This document shows, piece after piece, positions 35,814-43,547 of a stretch of DNA of 64,000 nt (position 1 is the stretch's first letter; every line of letters starts with the position of its first letter). The stretch comes from VFMC01 sp963791635. Its GTDB lineage: Bacteria > Actinomycetota > Acidimicrobiia > Acidimicrobiales > Ilumatobacteraceae. The stretch lies in NCBI GenBank assembly GCA_963791635.1, contig CAWBTC010000017.1, positions 1,054,001-1,118,000 of the forward strand, given 5' to 3'. The position numbers and the translations under genes were made by a program. The notes under the pieces are model-generated. The model saw nothing but the letters and a program-made list of their open reading frames with translations. It was not told where the DNA came from and made no database searches.

Positions 35814-37844
35814 ATGGCGAGAGCACGGATGATTGCAGCGGGGTTGGTGAGCTGCGCGGTGGTGCTGACCACCGTCGTCCCCGGACAGGGTGTGGCGGCG
35901 GACGCCACCCCGGCCTTCATCCCGGCGGAGGCCGACTGGCTCACGACCGTCAACTACTTCCGTGACATGGCGGGGCTGGCGCCCGTGAGCGAGGACGCCA
36001 CCATGTCGGATGGCGCCTACAAGCACTCGTGCTACATGCTCCAGAACGACATCGCCCATGACGAGATCCCGGGCCGTCCCGGATACACCGTCGAGGGTGA
36101 CAACGCCGGCAACAACGGCAACGTCGCGGTGTCGAGCGTGGCGGGCACCAGCGCCCGCAGCCACATCGAGCTGTGGATGACCGGCCCGTTCCACGCGATC
36201 GGCGTGCTGCGCCCGAACCTGCAGCGAGTGGGCTTCGGCAAGTGCGACAACCCGTCGACGCCGAAGTGGCGCTCCGGCGCCACCCTCGACGTGCTCCGCG
36301 GGCTCGGCCCGTCGGCACCACGCACCCAGCCCGTGCTGTTCCCGGGCAACGGCTCCACCACGAGCCTCAACAAGTTCATCGTCGAGACCCCCGACCCTCG
36401 CACCTACTGCGGGTGGAGCACGAGCGAGCCCACCGGCCTCCCGGTCATCGCGCTGATGCCCGAAGCGGTCAACGGCAGCGTCACCGCCACGGTGACCGGT
36501 CCTAGCGGCGTGCTGCAGACCTGCAGCCTGTCGAGACTCAACACCGATGGAACGGCACAGGCGATCCTCGCTGCGGACAACGCGATCGTCGCGATCCCGC
36601 GCAGCCCGCTTGCCCCGGGCACGTACACGGTCACGGTCACCAGCCAGGCACGCACGGTCACGTGGAGCTTCACCATCGATCCCGACGCCGCCTTCGGCAC
36701 CGTCACTCCCGCACCGACGGCATCGCCGTCGGGTCCGGCAGTCGGCTTCCAGCCGTTGACCCCTGCCCGTGTGGTCGACAGCCGTGAGAACCTCGGCGCG
36801 ACCCGGCTCGAGGCCGGGGTCACCAAGACCCTGCAGATCGGAGGCCGGGGCGGTGTGCCCGCCGGCGCCAATGCGATCAGCGCCAACTTCACCATCGTCG
36901 GCCAACCCGGTGCCGGCTACCTGACCGTGTGGAACTGCGCCGCCACCCGGCCCGTGGTGTCCACCGTGAACTTCACCGGCGGTGAAGTGGCCCCGAACGC
37001 CGCCACCGTGCCGCTCGACAGCGGTGGCCGCCTGTGCGTGTATTCCACGACCGCGACCGACCTGGTCGTCGACGTGAACGGCTACTACGGCACGGCCGGT
37101 GCAGCAAAGTTCACACCCATCGCACCCGCCCGGGTGATGGACACCAGGACGCCGCTCGGTGCATCCGGTCGACTCGCCGCTGGCCAGACGGTGGAGCTGC
37201 AGATCGGCGGTACCAACGGTGTCCCGAACGGCGTCAGTGCCGTCACGCTCAACGTCACGAGCACGGATGCCGGCCAACTCGGATACGTCACGGCCTACGC
37301 CTGCGACGGCGCTCGGCCGTTGGTGTCGAACCTCAACCCCACTCCCGGCCGGGTGCGGCCGAACCTCGTCGTCACCCCCGTGTCGGCGAGTGGCACGGTC
37401 TGCTTCTTCACCCTCAACGACACCGATCTGGTGGTCGACGTGACCGGATACCTGAGCTCGGGCTCGTTGCGCCGGTTCACACCGTCGGAGCCGTTCCGCT
37501 TCGTCGACACCCGCGACCGGGTGCGTCCCGAGTTGCACAGCGGCACTGGCGGAAACCAGTTGCAAGCAGGTCAGACCCTGGTCGTGCCGATGGCGGGCGT
37601 TCGCGGTGTCCCCGCCGGCGCCAAGGCCGTGTCGCTCAACCTCACGGTCACCAATGCCAATGGTCCCGGCTACATCACGGCGTGGCCGTGCGGCGATCGA
37701 CCGATGGTGTCGACGGCCAACTACGAGGCCAACAACGCGGTGTCGAACGGTGCGCAGCTGCCGCTGTCGGCCGATGGTGCACTGTGCATCTTCTCGCTCC
37801 AGACGGCCCACGTCGTGCTCGACGTGAACGGTTGGTGGAGCTGA
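35814..37844 (+). CDS. secreted CAP-domain protein with three LDTR/GYY-type repeats
   Basis: A 676-residue exported protein. The signal peptide is at about 1-29 (MIAAGLVSCAVVLTTVVPG, cleavage near GVAADA). Residues 35-150 form a CAP/SCP domain (WLTTVNYFRDMAGLAPVSED, HSCYMLQNDIAHDE, SHIELWMTGPFHAIGVLRP, VGFGKC). A short beta domain follows (to about 310), then three repeats of a module that begins VVDSR, VMDTR or FVDTR and ends VVDVNGYY, VVDVTGYL or VLDVNGWW. The modules match those in the 29350 protein in pattern but carry Cys pairs. A GGAGCGGG site precedes ATG 35814. Probably attached to the cell surface. Confidence 0.82.
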   Translation: MARARMIAAGLVSCAVVLTTVVPGQGVAADATPAFIPAEADWLTTVNYFRDMAGLAPVSEDATMSDGAYKHSCYMLQNDIAHDEIPGRPGYTVEGDNAGNNGNVAVSSVAGTSARSHIELWMTGPFHAIGVLRPNLQRVGFGKCDNPSTPKWRSGATLDVLRGLGPSAPRTQPVLFPGNGSTTSLNKFIVETPDPRTYCGWSTSEPTGLPVIALMPEAVNGSVTATVTGPSGVLQTCSLSRLNTDGTAQAILAADNAIVAIPRSPLAPGTYTVTVTSQARTVTWSFTIDPDAAFGTVTPAPTASPSGPAVGFQPLTPARVVDSRENLGATRLEAGVTKTLQIGGRGGVPAGANAISANFTIVGQPGAGYLTVWNCAATRPVVSTVNFTGGEVAPNAATVPLDSGGRLCVYSTTATDLVVDVNGYYGTAGAAKFTPIAPARVMDTRTPLGASGRLAAGQTVELQIGGTNGVPNGVSAVTLNVTSTDAGQLGYVTAYACDGARPLVSNLNPTPGRVRPNLVVTPVSASGTVCFFTLNDTDLVVDVTGYLSSGSLRRFTPSEPFRFVDTRDRVRPELHSGTGGNQLQAGQTLVVPMAGVRGVPAGAKAVSLNLTVTNANGPGYITAWPCGDRPMVSTANYEANNAVSNGAQLPLSADGALCIFSLQTAHVVLDVNGWWS

Positions 37845-37845
37845 A

Positions 37846-37960
37846 CGGTCGGGGGTTCCACCCCCGACTGCCCCCGGACCGCTGACCTCCGGTCGGGGGT
37901 TCCACCCCCGACTGCCCCTGGACCGCTGGACCCCTGGACTCCCGTCGGGGGTCCACCCCG
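37846..37960. terminator. tandem hairpins between convergent genes
   Basis: A 44-bp unit starting at 37846 is repeated at 37890, with a diverged third copy to about 37960. Units one and two each contain GTCGGGGG-TTCCA-CCCCCGAC, a perfect 8-bp stem with a 5-nt loop (37848-37868 and 37892-37912). The array fills the space between the CAP protein gene and aceE, which converge, and so would stop transcription from both sides. Confidence 0.65.
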
Positions 37961-37961
37961 G

Positions 37962-40679
37962 TCAGACGGCGTACGGGTCGACGGCCTCGGGGTCGATGTC
38001 GTAGTCGGCGATGGCCTTGGCCACGACGTCGGCGTCGAGCTGACCCTGACCGGCGAGCGCGTTCAGCACCGCCACCACCACATGGCCCTCATCGATCTCG
38101 AAGAAGCGACGCAGCGCCTCGCGAGTGTCGGACCGGCCCATGCCGTCGGTGCCGAGCGGCGTGAAGTTGCGGCCGGGCAACCACCGGGCCACCTGCTCGG
38201 GCACGATCTTCATGAAGTCGGTGACCGCCACGACCGGGCCGGGCGACCCGGCCAGCAGCTCGGTCACGAGCGGTGTGCGCGGCGCGTGGGTGGGGTGCAG
38301 ACGGTTCCACCGCTCGGTGGCGAGCGCGTTCTCGCGCAGCGCCTTGTACGACGTGGCCGACCACAGCTCGACACCTACGTCGTAGCGGTCGCGCAGCGCC
38401 GTCGACGCAGCCTGCGCGGCACCACATGCTGAACCGCTGAACAGCAACGTGGCCTGCTTGCCGGCCTCCGGTGCCGCTGCGTATCGGTACAGCCCGCGGA
38501 TGATCTGCGCGGTCAGGTCGGGGTGCTCCGGCTTCACCGGCATCGGGTAGTTCTCGTTGTAGAGCGTGAGGTAGTAGAAGACGTCGGGGTCGATCTCGGT
38601 CTGGCCGTACATGCGGTACAGGCCGGCCTCCACGATCGCGGCGACTTCGTAGGCGAAGGCCGGGTCGTAGGCCTGCACCGGTGGGACGGTCGAGGCGAGG
38701 ACGAGCGAGTGGCCGTCCTGGTGTTGCAGACCTTCGCCCATCAGGGTCGTGCGCCCGGCGGTGGCACCCATGAGGAACCCGCGAGCGCGACAGTCGGCCG
38801 CCTGCCAGATGAGGTCGCCCACACGCTGGAATCCGAACATCGAATAGAAGGTGTAGAAGGGCACGGTCGGGACTCCGCGGTGCGAGTACGAGGTGGCCGA
38901 TGCGATGAAGCTCGACATCGCTCCCGCTTCGGTGATGCCTTCTTCGAGGATCTGACCGTTCGCGGCCTCGGCGTAGCTGAGCAACAGGTCGTGGTCGACC
39001 GGCTCGTACTTCTGTCCTTGCGAGGCGTAGATCTTCAGCTCACGGAACAGCGCGTCCATGCCGAAGGTGCGGGCTTCGTCGGGGATGATCGGGACGACGT
39101 GGCGGCCGAAATCGTCGTCGCGGGCGAGGTTGCGGAGCAGGCGCGTGAAACCCATCGTCGTGCTGACCGACTGGCCGCCCGACCCCTTCTGCAGCTCCTC
39201 GAACGCACTCGGCGAGGGCAGCGGCAACGGCTTGGTGGGCTGCATCCGGCGCTTCGGGATGCTGCCGCCGAGGGCGCGGCGACGACCCATCATGTACTGG
39301 TACTCGACGCTGTCCTCGCGTGGGCGGAAGTACGGCGGCTTGTCTCCGTCGAGGGCCGACTCGGGGATCTCGTCGTGGAGGTACAGACGATCACGGAGCG
39401 CGAGCAGCTGATCCTTGGTCATCTTCTTGATCTGGTGGGTCGCGTTGCGGCCCTCGATCTCCGGACCGAGGGTCCAGCCCTTCACCGTCTTGGCCAGGAT
39501 CACCGTGGGTGCACCCGAACCGAGGTTCTCCGTCGCCGCCTTGTAGGCCGCGTAGAGCTTGCGATAGTCGTGGCCGCCACGAGGGAGGTTCACGAGGTCG
39601 TCGTCGCTGAGGTGCTGAACCATCGACCGAAGCCGCGGATCGGGGCCGAAGAAGTTGTCGCGGATGTACGCGCCCTGCTCGATCGTGTAGCGCTGGAACT
39701 CGCCGTCGACGGTGGTGTTCAACTTGTTGAGCAGCGCGCCGTCGTTGTCCTGCGCGAGCAGCGGATCCCATTTCGAACCGTGGATCACCTTGACCACGTT
39801 CCAGCCGGCGCCGCGGAACACCGCCTCGAGTTCCTGGATGATCTTTCCGTTGCCGCGAACCGGCCCATCGAGGCGCTGGAGGTTGCAGTTCACGACGAAG
39901 ATCAGGTTGTCGAGCTTCTCGCGACTGGCGAGCGACAGCGCACCGAGGGTCTCGGGCTCGTCGCACTCGCCGTCACCGAGGAACGCCCAGACGCGGCTCT
40001 GGCTGGTGTCATCGAGCTCGCGGTTGAGCAGATAGCGGTTGAAGCGAGCGTGGTAGAGCGCGGTGAGCGGGCCGAGGCCCATCGACACCGTGGGGAACTC
40101 CCAGAACTCGGGCATCAGTCGTGGGTGCGGGTAGCTCGACAGGCCACGGCCGCCGCGGCCGATCTCCCGGCGGAAGTGGTCGAGGTCGTCCTCGGTGAGA
40201 CGTCCCTCCATGAACGCACGGGCATACGCGCCCGGTGCTGCGTGGCCTTGCATGTAGACGTGGTCGCCGGCATTGCCGTCGTCCTTGCCGCGGAAGAAGT
40301 GGTTGAATCCGATCTCGTACAGGCTCGCGGAGGACGCGAACGTGCTCAGGTGGCCGCCGATGCCGTCGGCCGCCTTGTTGGCACGCACGACCATCGCCGC
40401 TGCGTTCCAGCGCACGAAGGCACGGATGCGGCGTTCGATGTACTCGTCGCCGGGGAACCACGGCTCGGCCTCGCGCGGGATGGTGTTGATGTAGGGCGTG
40501 GAGACCGTCGCGGGGAAGCTGACCTGGCTCTCGCGAGCCCGCTCGAGCAGCTTGGAGAGCAGGAACCTGGCGCGCGGCTTGCCGTGCGAATCGATGACGG
40601 CATCGAGGCTGTCGAGCCATTCGGAGGTTTCACCTGGGTCGGAGTCGGGGAGCTGGTTGACATACCCGTCGAAGATCAT
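37962..40679 (-). CDS. aceE: pyruvate dehydrogenase E1 component, homodimeric
   Basis: A 905-residue homodimer-type E1 that decarboxylates pyruvate with thiamine diphosphate and loads acetyl groups on the E2 lipoyl arm. It matches AceE in length and motifs: ANKAADGIGGHLSTFASSA near the start, the TPP-binding FLGDGECDEPETLG with NCNLQRLDGPVRGN about 30 residues on, SYPHPRLMPEFWEFPTVSMG, and the C-terminal FMKIVPEQVARW and GTDGMGRSDTR. ATG 40679 (MIFDGYVNQLPDSDP) is the start. The E2, E3 and lipoate genes lie 18 kb away. In actinobacteria such as Corynebacterium AceE shares E2 and E3 with the 2-oxoglutarate enzyme; that may hold here. Confidence 0.95.
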   Translation of the reverse strand: MIFDGYVNQLPDSDPGETSEWLDSLDAVIDSHGKPRARFLLSKLLERARESQVSFPATVSTPYINTIPREAEPWFPGDEYIERRIRAFVRWNAAAMVVRANKAADGIGGHLSTFASSASLYEIGFNHFFRGKDDGNAGDHVYMQGHAAPGAYARAFMEGRLTEDDLDHFRREIGRGGRGLSSYPHPRLMPEFWEFPTVSMGLGPLTALYHARFNRYLLNRELDDTSQSRVWAFLGDGECDEPETLGALSLASREKLDNLIFVVNCNLQRLDGPVRGNGKIIQELEAVFRGAGWNVVKVIHGSKWDPLLAQDNDGALLNKLNTTVDGEFQRYTIEQGAYIRDNFFGPDPRLRSMVQHLSDDDLVNLPRGGHDYRKLYAAYKAATENLGSGAPTVILAKTVKGWTLGPEIEGRNATHQIKKMTKDQLLALRDRLYLHDEIPESALDGDKPPYFRPREDSVEYQYMMGRRRALGGSIPKRRMQPTKPLPLPSPSAFEELQKGSGGQSVSTTMGFTRLLRNLARDDDFGRHVVPIIPDEARTFGMDALFRELKIYASQGQKYEPVDHDLLLSYAEAANGQILEEGITEAGAMSSFIASATSYSHRGVPTVPFYTFYSMFGFQRVGDLIWQAADCRARGFLMGATAGRTTLMGEGLQHQDGHSLVLASTVPPVQAYDPAFAYEVAAIVEAGLYRMYGQTEIDPDVFYYLTLYNENYPMPVKPEHPDLTAQIIRGLYRYAAAPEAGKQATLLFSGSACGAAQAASTALRDRYDVGVELWSATSYKALRENALATERWNRLHPTHAPRTPLVTELLAGSPGPVVAVTDFMKIVPEQVARWLPGRNFTPLGTDGMGRSDTREALRRFFEIDEGHVVVAVLNALAGQGQLDADVVAKAIADYDIDPEAVDPYAV

Positions 40680-40698
40680 GAGCCGTAGTCTCGCACCA

Positions 40699-40712
40699 TT
40701 ACCGATCGGTAA
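40699..40712. promoter_or_regulatory. 14-bp perfect palindrome upstream of aceE
   Basis: TTACCGATCGGTAA is a perfect 14-bp palindrome 19 bp before the aceE start and about 60 bp before the divergent RNase HI start. Its position in the aceE leader or promoter suggests an operator for a dimeric regulator. No regulator gene is adjacent. Confidence 0.45.
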
Positions 40713-40773
40713 CCGTGGGACCTCTCTACAGTGTTCGAGATGCCCGATATCACCCTGACTCATGCCCTGGTCG

Positions 40774-41277
40774 ATGTCTGACCTCGTGATCTACACCGAC
40801 GGGGCCTGCCAGGGGAACCCCGGGCCCGGCGGGTGGGCGTGGGCGATCTCGCCCGAGGGCAACGTCCATGGTTCGGGCGGTGAAGCGCACACGACCAACC
40901 AGCGGATGGAGGTCACGGCGGTGCTCGAGGCGCTGCGTGCCCATGCCGACCACCCGGTTGGTTCGATCACGATCGTGAGCGACTCGACCTATGTCGTGAA
41001 CTGCTTTCGCGATCGGTGGTGGGTGCGCTGGCAGCAGAACGGCTGGAAGAACTCCAAGAAGGAACCGGTGGCGAACACTGATCTCTGGAAGCCGTTGATC
41101 GAGATCGTGCAGCGCGTCCAGCCCTCGTTCCGCTGGGTGAAGGGTCACTCCGGCGACCGATTGAACGATCTCGTCGACCGTCTCGCCGTCGAAGCCGCCA
41201 AGGGCCCGTTCGACCAGCCCCGGCCGGGTTCGGCGGCCGGCGCCGACAGTGCACCGGCACAGGACTCGCTGTTCTGA
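40774..41277 (+). CDS. rnhA: ribonuclease HI
   Basis: This 167-residue enzyme cuts the RNA strand of RNA-DNA hybrids. All active-site residues are visible: D9 in YTDGACQGNPGPGGW, E46 in RMEVTAV, D70 in VSDSTYVVN, H125 in WVKGHSGD and D135 in VDRLA. The basic protrusion WWVRWQQNGWKNSKKEPVAN is typical of class I RNase HI. ATG 40774 is chosen over an upstream ATG because homology begins there. The C-terminus has a short Ala/Ser/Pro-rich extension. It diverges from aceE. Confidence 0.95.
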   Translation: MSDLVIYTDGACQGNPGPGGWAWAISPEGNVHGSGGEAHTTNQRMEVTAVLEALRAHADHPVGSITIVSDSTYVVNCFRDRWWVRWQQNGWKNSKKEPVANTDLWKPLIEIVQRVQPSFRWVKGHSGDRLNDLVDRLAVEAAKGPFDQPRPGSAAGADSAPAQDSLF

Positions 41278-41356
41278 CGGAAGAGATTGCGGCCGGTCGA
41301 CGATCGGAACCCGCGGGAAGTCGGTCGGCGTCACACCGGCCGGGCATGCTCTCGGG

Positions 41357-42676
41357 ATGGGAAAACGCACGAAGCAGCGTCGAGCTGCGGCCACCCATCG
41401 CGTCCACGCCGACGCCTCGTCCCGACCCACCGATCCGTCCGTCGGCCCGGACCGGTACGACCCTCGCGAGCAGATCGACCAGCTCGTGCAACAAGGGCTG
41501 CGCGCCGTCGCCGGCACGGTGCGCCCGGGTGATCTCCCATCGGTCGCCGACATCATCCGTGGGCTCGAACGGATCGACCGTGACGATCTGATCGACGACG
41601 TCGTCGTCTGCCGTGTCAGCCCGTTCGTGGCTGGCGTCTGGGAGCGGGGCTGGTCGCCGCTCGACCTCGTCCACGCAGTGCACCACGAGTTCGACCGCGG
41701 CATCGCCGGCCTCGTGGCCGACATGGTGTTGGGCGACGCCACGCTGCAGCGCCCCGATCGCCCCGATGCGTGGACCGATCAGCTCGAGGTCGTCCGCATC
41801 CGTTGCGGGCGCCGCTCAACCTCGCCCGACGACTTCGGCAAACTGGCCGACCGGTTCCTGCTCGCCCGCTTCCTCGTCCGGTTGCCGAACGTGGTGCCGG
41901 TCGTGATGCCGCCGTCGGCGTGGCGGACGGCAGCGGCGAGTGCCACGAGCGGTCCCCGACGATCGGACGACCAGGTCGACCCGCGGATGTTGGATCGGGT
42001 GCGCGCGTTGCTCGCCAAGGCCGAGTCCACCACCTTCGAGGCCGAGGCCGACGCGTTCATGGGCAAGGCGCAGGAGTTGATGGCTCGCTACGCGATCGAC
42101 GCGGCGATGGTCGCGGCCGCGTCGGCGCTGTCGGGCGTGGCCTCGTTGGCCTCAGGGGTGCAGGCACGCCGGCTGCACCTCGACGACCCCTACGCACCGC
42201 AGAAGGCACAACTGCTGGGTGCCGTCGCATCGGTCAACGGTGGTCGCGTGGTGTGGCACGACGGGTGGGGTTTCGCCACGGTGATGGGATTCCCGGTCGA
42301 GCTCGATCTCGTCGAGCTCACGTTCACGTCGCTGCTCGTGCAGATGACGAAGGCGATGGCGGCTGCCGGATCCGGTGGAGGTCGCACGCGTGCGCCAGCG
42401 TTCCGCCGTGCGTTCGTGCTGAGCTTTGCCCAGCGGATCCAGGAGCGTCTGGAGGACGCGCGCCGTCGAGCAAACGAGCAGGCGAGCGTGCACTACGGCG
42501 GTGCGCTCGTGCCGGTGCAGGCAGCCCGCCGAGCTGCCGTGCAAGAACGTGCCGACGAGTGGTTCCCCGACACCACTCCGATGAAGTCGCGGTCGGTCGA
42601 CGCGGGCGGCTGGTACGCCGGCCGCCGGGCCGCGGATGTGGCCCATCTCGAACCCGGGCTGGGAGAGATCCGATGA
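41357..42676 (+). CDS. DUF2786 domain protein
   Basis: A 439-residue protein. The start is basic (MGKRTKQRR). The central block MLDRVRALLAKAESTTFEAE followed by ADAFMGKAQELMARYAID (about 215-255) is the DUF2786 signature. The C-terminal third has FRRAFVLSFAQRIQERLEDAR and ends in a Tyr/Gly segment (DAGGWYAGRRAADVA) as in related actinobacterial proteins. Molecular function is unknown. Its stop overlaps an in-frame ATG of the antitoxin gene (ATGA at 42673), so it may be co-expressed with the toxin-antitoxin pair. Confidence 0.75.
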   Translation: MGKRTKQRRAAATHRVHADASSRPTDPSVGPDRYDPREQIDQLVQQGLRAVAGTVRPGDLPSVADIIRGLERIDRDDLIDDVVVCRVSPFVAGVWERGWSPLDLVHAVHHEFDRGIAGLVADMVLGDATLQRPDRPDAWTDQLEVVRIRCGRRSTSPDDFGKLADRFLLARFLVRLPNVVPVVMPPSAWRTAAASATSGPRRSDDQVDPRMLDRVRALLAKAESTTFEAEADAFMGKAQELMARYAIDAAMVAAASALSGVASLASGVQARRLHLDDPYAPQKAQLLGAVASVNGGRVVWHDGWGFATVMGFPVELDLVELTFTSLLVQMTKAMAAAGSGGGRTRAPAFRRAFVLSFAQRIQERLEDARRRANEQASVHYGGALVPVQAARRAAVQERADEWFPDTTPMKSRSVDAGGWYAGRRAADVAHLEPGLGEIR

Positions 42677-42686
42677 ACCGGTCCCT

Positions 42687-42706
42687 GTCCTATGATTGTC
42701 CTATGA
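42687..42706 (+). promoter_or_regulatory. direct-repeat operator and -10 box at the antitoxin start
   Basis: GTCCTATGA occurs at 42687-42695 and again at 42698-42706, with an 11-bp period, about one helical turn. The second copy contains the antitoxin ATG (42703). TATGAT at 42691-42696 fits a -10 box ending 6 nt before this ATG, so the promoter would be leaderless and the repeats would cover it. This suits cooperative binding by a ribbon-helix-helix autorepressor; the binding is inferred. Confidence 0.55.
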
Positions 42707-43014
42707 CACTTCGGTCGGTGATGCTCCAGCTCAGGGAAGATCAGATCGCTCGTCTCGATGCGCAAGCTGCTGGAATCGGCGTCTCGCGGTCGAAGCTGGT
42801 GCGTGACGCCGTCGATGCATCGCTCGATCGGCCGCTGATCGTCGATGTGGCCGTTCGATACGCAACTGCGTACCCCGACGCTGACGCGCAGCTGCCGGAA
42901 CCGGACGACTGGGGCGATCTCGAGGCGTGGCACGAGGCCGCCGCTCGACAGCGGCGCGGCGATCCGTCGACTGACGGATCGGCCGGCGGATCGGCCGGCG
43001 GATCGACATGGTGA
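42703..43014 (+). CDS. ribbon-helix-helix (CopG-type) antitoxin
   Basis: A 103-residue protein. Residues 1-45 form the ribbon-helix-helix DNA-binding fold (MTLRSVMLQLREDQIARLDAQ, GVSRSKLVRDAVDASL). The following acidic helix (DDWGDLEAWHEAAARQ) is the likely toxin-binding part. The tail has GGSAGGSAGGST from a 12-bp repeat at 42976-43008. ATG 42703 is preferred from the leaderless -10 box; the alternative ATG 42673, with a GGGAGAG site, would add ten residues and couple it to the DUF2786 gene. The toxin gene overlaps its end by 7 bp. Confidence 0.82.
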   Translation: MTLRSVMLQLREDQIARLDAQAAGIGVSRSKLVRDAVDASLDRPLIVDVAVRYATAYPDADAQLPEPDDWGDLEAWHEAAARQRRGDPSTDGSAGGSAGGSTW

Positions 43015-43331
43015 TCCGCCGACCGAACTGGGCCGAGCTGTGGTGGTGCGAGTTGGCTGATGCAGGCCGGCGCCCGGTGCTCGTGCTCACCCGACCCGAG
43101 GCCGTCGAGCGACTGCCGCGGCTGTTGGTGGTGCCGGCAACCACTCGGATCCGCGGCTTGCCATCGGAGGTGCCGCTCGACGAGACCGATGGTCTTCCAA
43201 CGTCATGCGTGCTCAACCTCGACGCGCCGGAGCTCGTCCATCGGTCGAACCTCGTCGACTACATCGCAGTGCTCGGCGCACATCGATGGCGCGACGTCTG
43301 CGCAGCACTCGAACGCGCGATCAACTGTTGA
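43008..43331 (+). CDS. PemK/MazF-type toxin (endoribonuclease family)
   Basis: A 107-residue protein of the PemK/MazF fold, whose members cut RNA at short sequences and stall translation. Conserved parts are IRRPNWAELWWCELADAGRRPVLVL with the catalytic-site Arg, VVPATTRIRGLPSEVPLDE with the key Thr, DGLPTSCVLNLD, and a final helix WRDVCAALERAI. The gene overlaps the antitoxin gene (ATGGTGA), the usual order of antitoxin first. Cleavage specificity cannot be predicted. Confidence 0.88.
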   Translation: MVIRRPNWAELWWCELADAGRRPVLVLTRPEAVERLPRLLVVPATTRIRGLPSEVPLDETDGLPTSCVLNLDAPELVHRSNLVDYIAVLGAHRWRDVCAALERAINC

Positions 43332-43340
43332 ACGGCATGG

Positions 43341-43500
43341 TCACCTGACGTCACGCGCCGCTGCGAGCGCAGCGTGTTGCGAACGGTTGCTGACCGACAA
43401 CTTCGTGGCGACGTTCGACAGGTGGGCCTTCACCGTCTCGCGGCCCATCAAGAGCAACGTCGCGATCTGAGGGTTGGTCAGGCCGCGGGTCGCGGCGGAT
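43341..43500 (-). pseudogene. remnant of a LuxR-type regulator (HTH C-terminus only)
   Basis: The reverse frame ending at 43341 encodes about 50 residues matching the second half of a LuxR-type HTH (RGLTNPQIATLLLMGRETVK, then AHLSNVATKLSVSNRSQHA). The upstream part of the HTH and any sensor domain are missing; the preceding sequence does not look like protein and runs into the promoter of the FtsX-like gene. It is best read as a 5'-truncated remnant. Confidence 0.6.
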
Positions 43501-43547
43501 TCGTCACAGGTCCCCGTCTGCCAACCTATGGTGTCGCAGGGGGTTTG

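Noticed and set aside
35022..37811. A 929-residue open frame on the reverse strand opposite the CAP-domain protein.
   Set aside because: It is a mirror of high-GC codon use. Its composition is His/Arg/Gly-rich without any motif, while the forward frame has a signal peptide, CAP motifs and three repeats.
38523..40688. A 721-residue forward frame opposite aceE.
   Set aside because: The reverse strand encodes a full AceE with TPP motifs; the forward frame has no recognisable domain.
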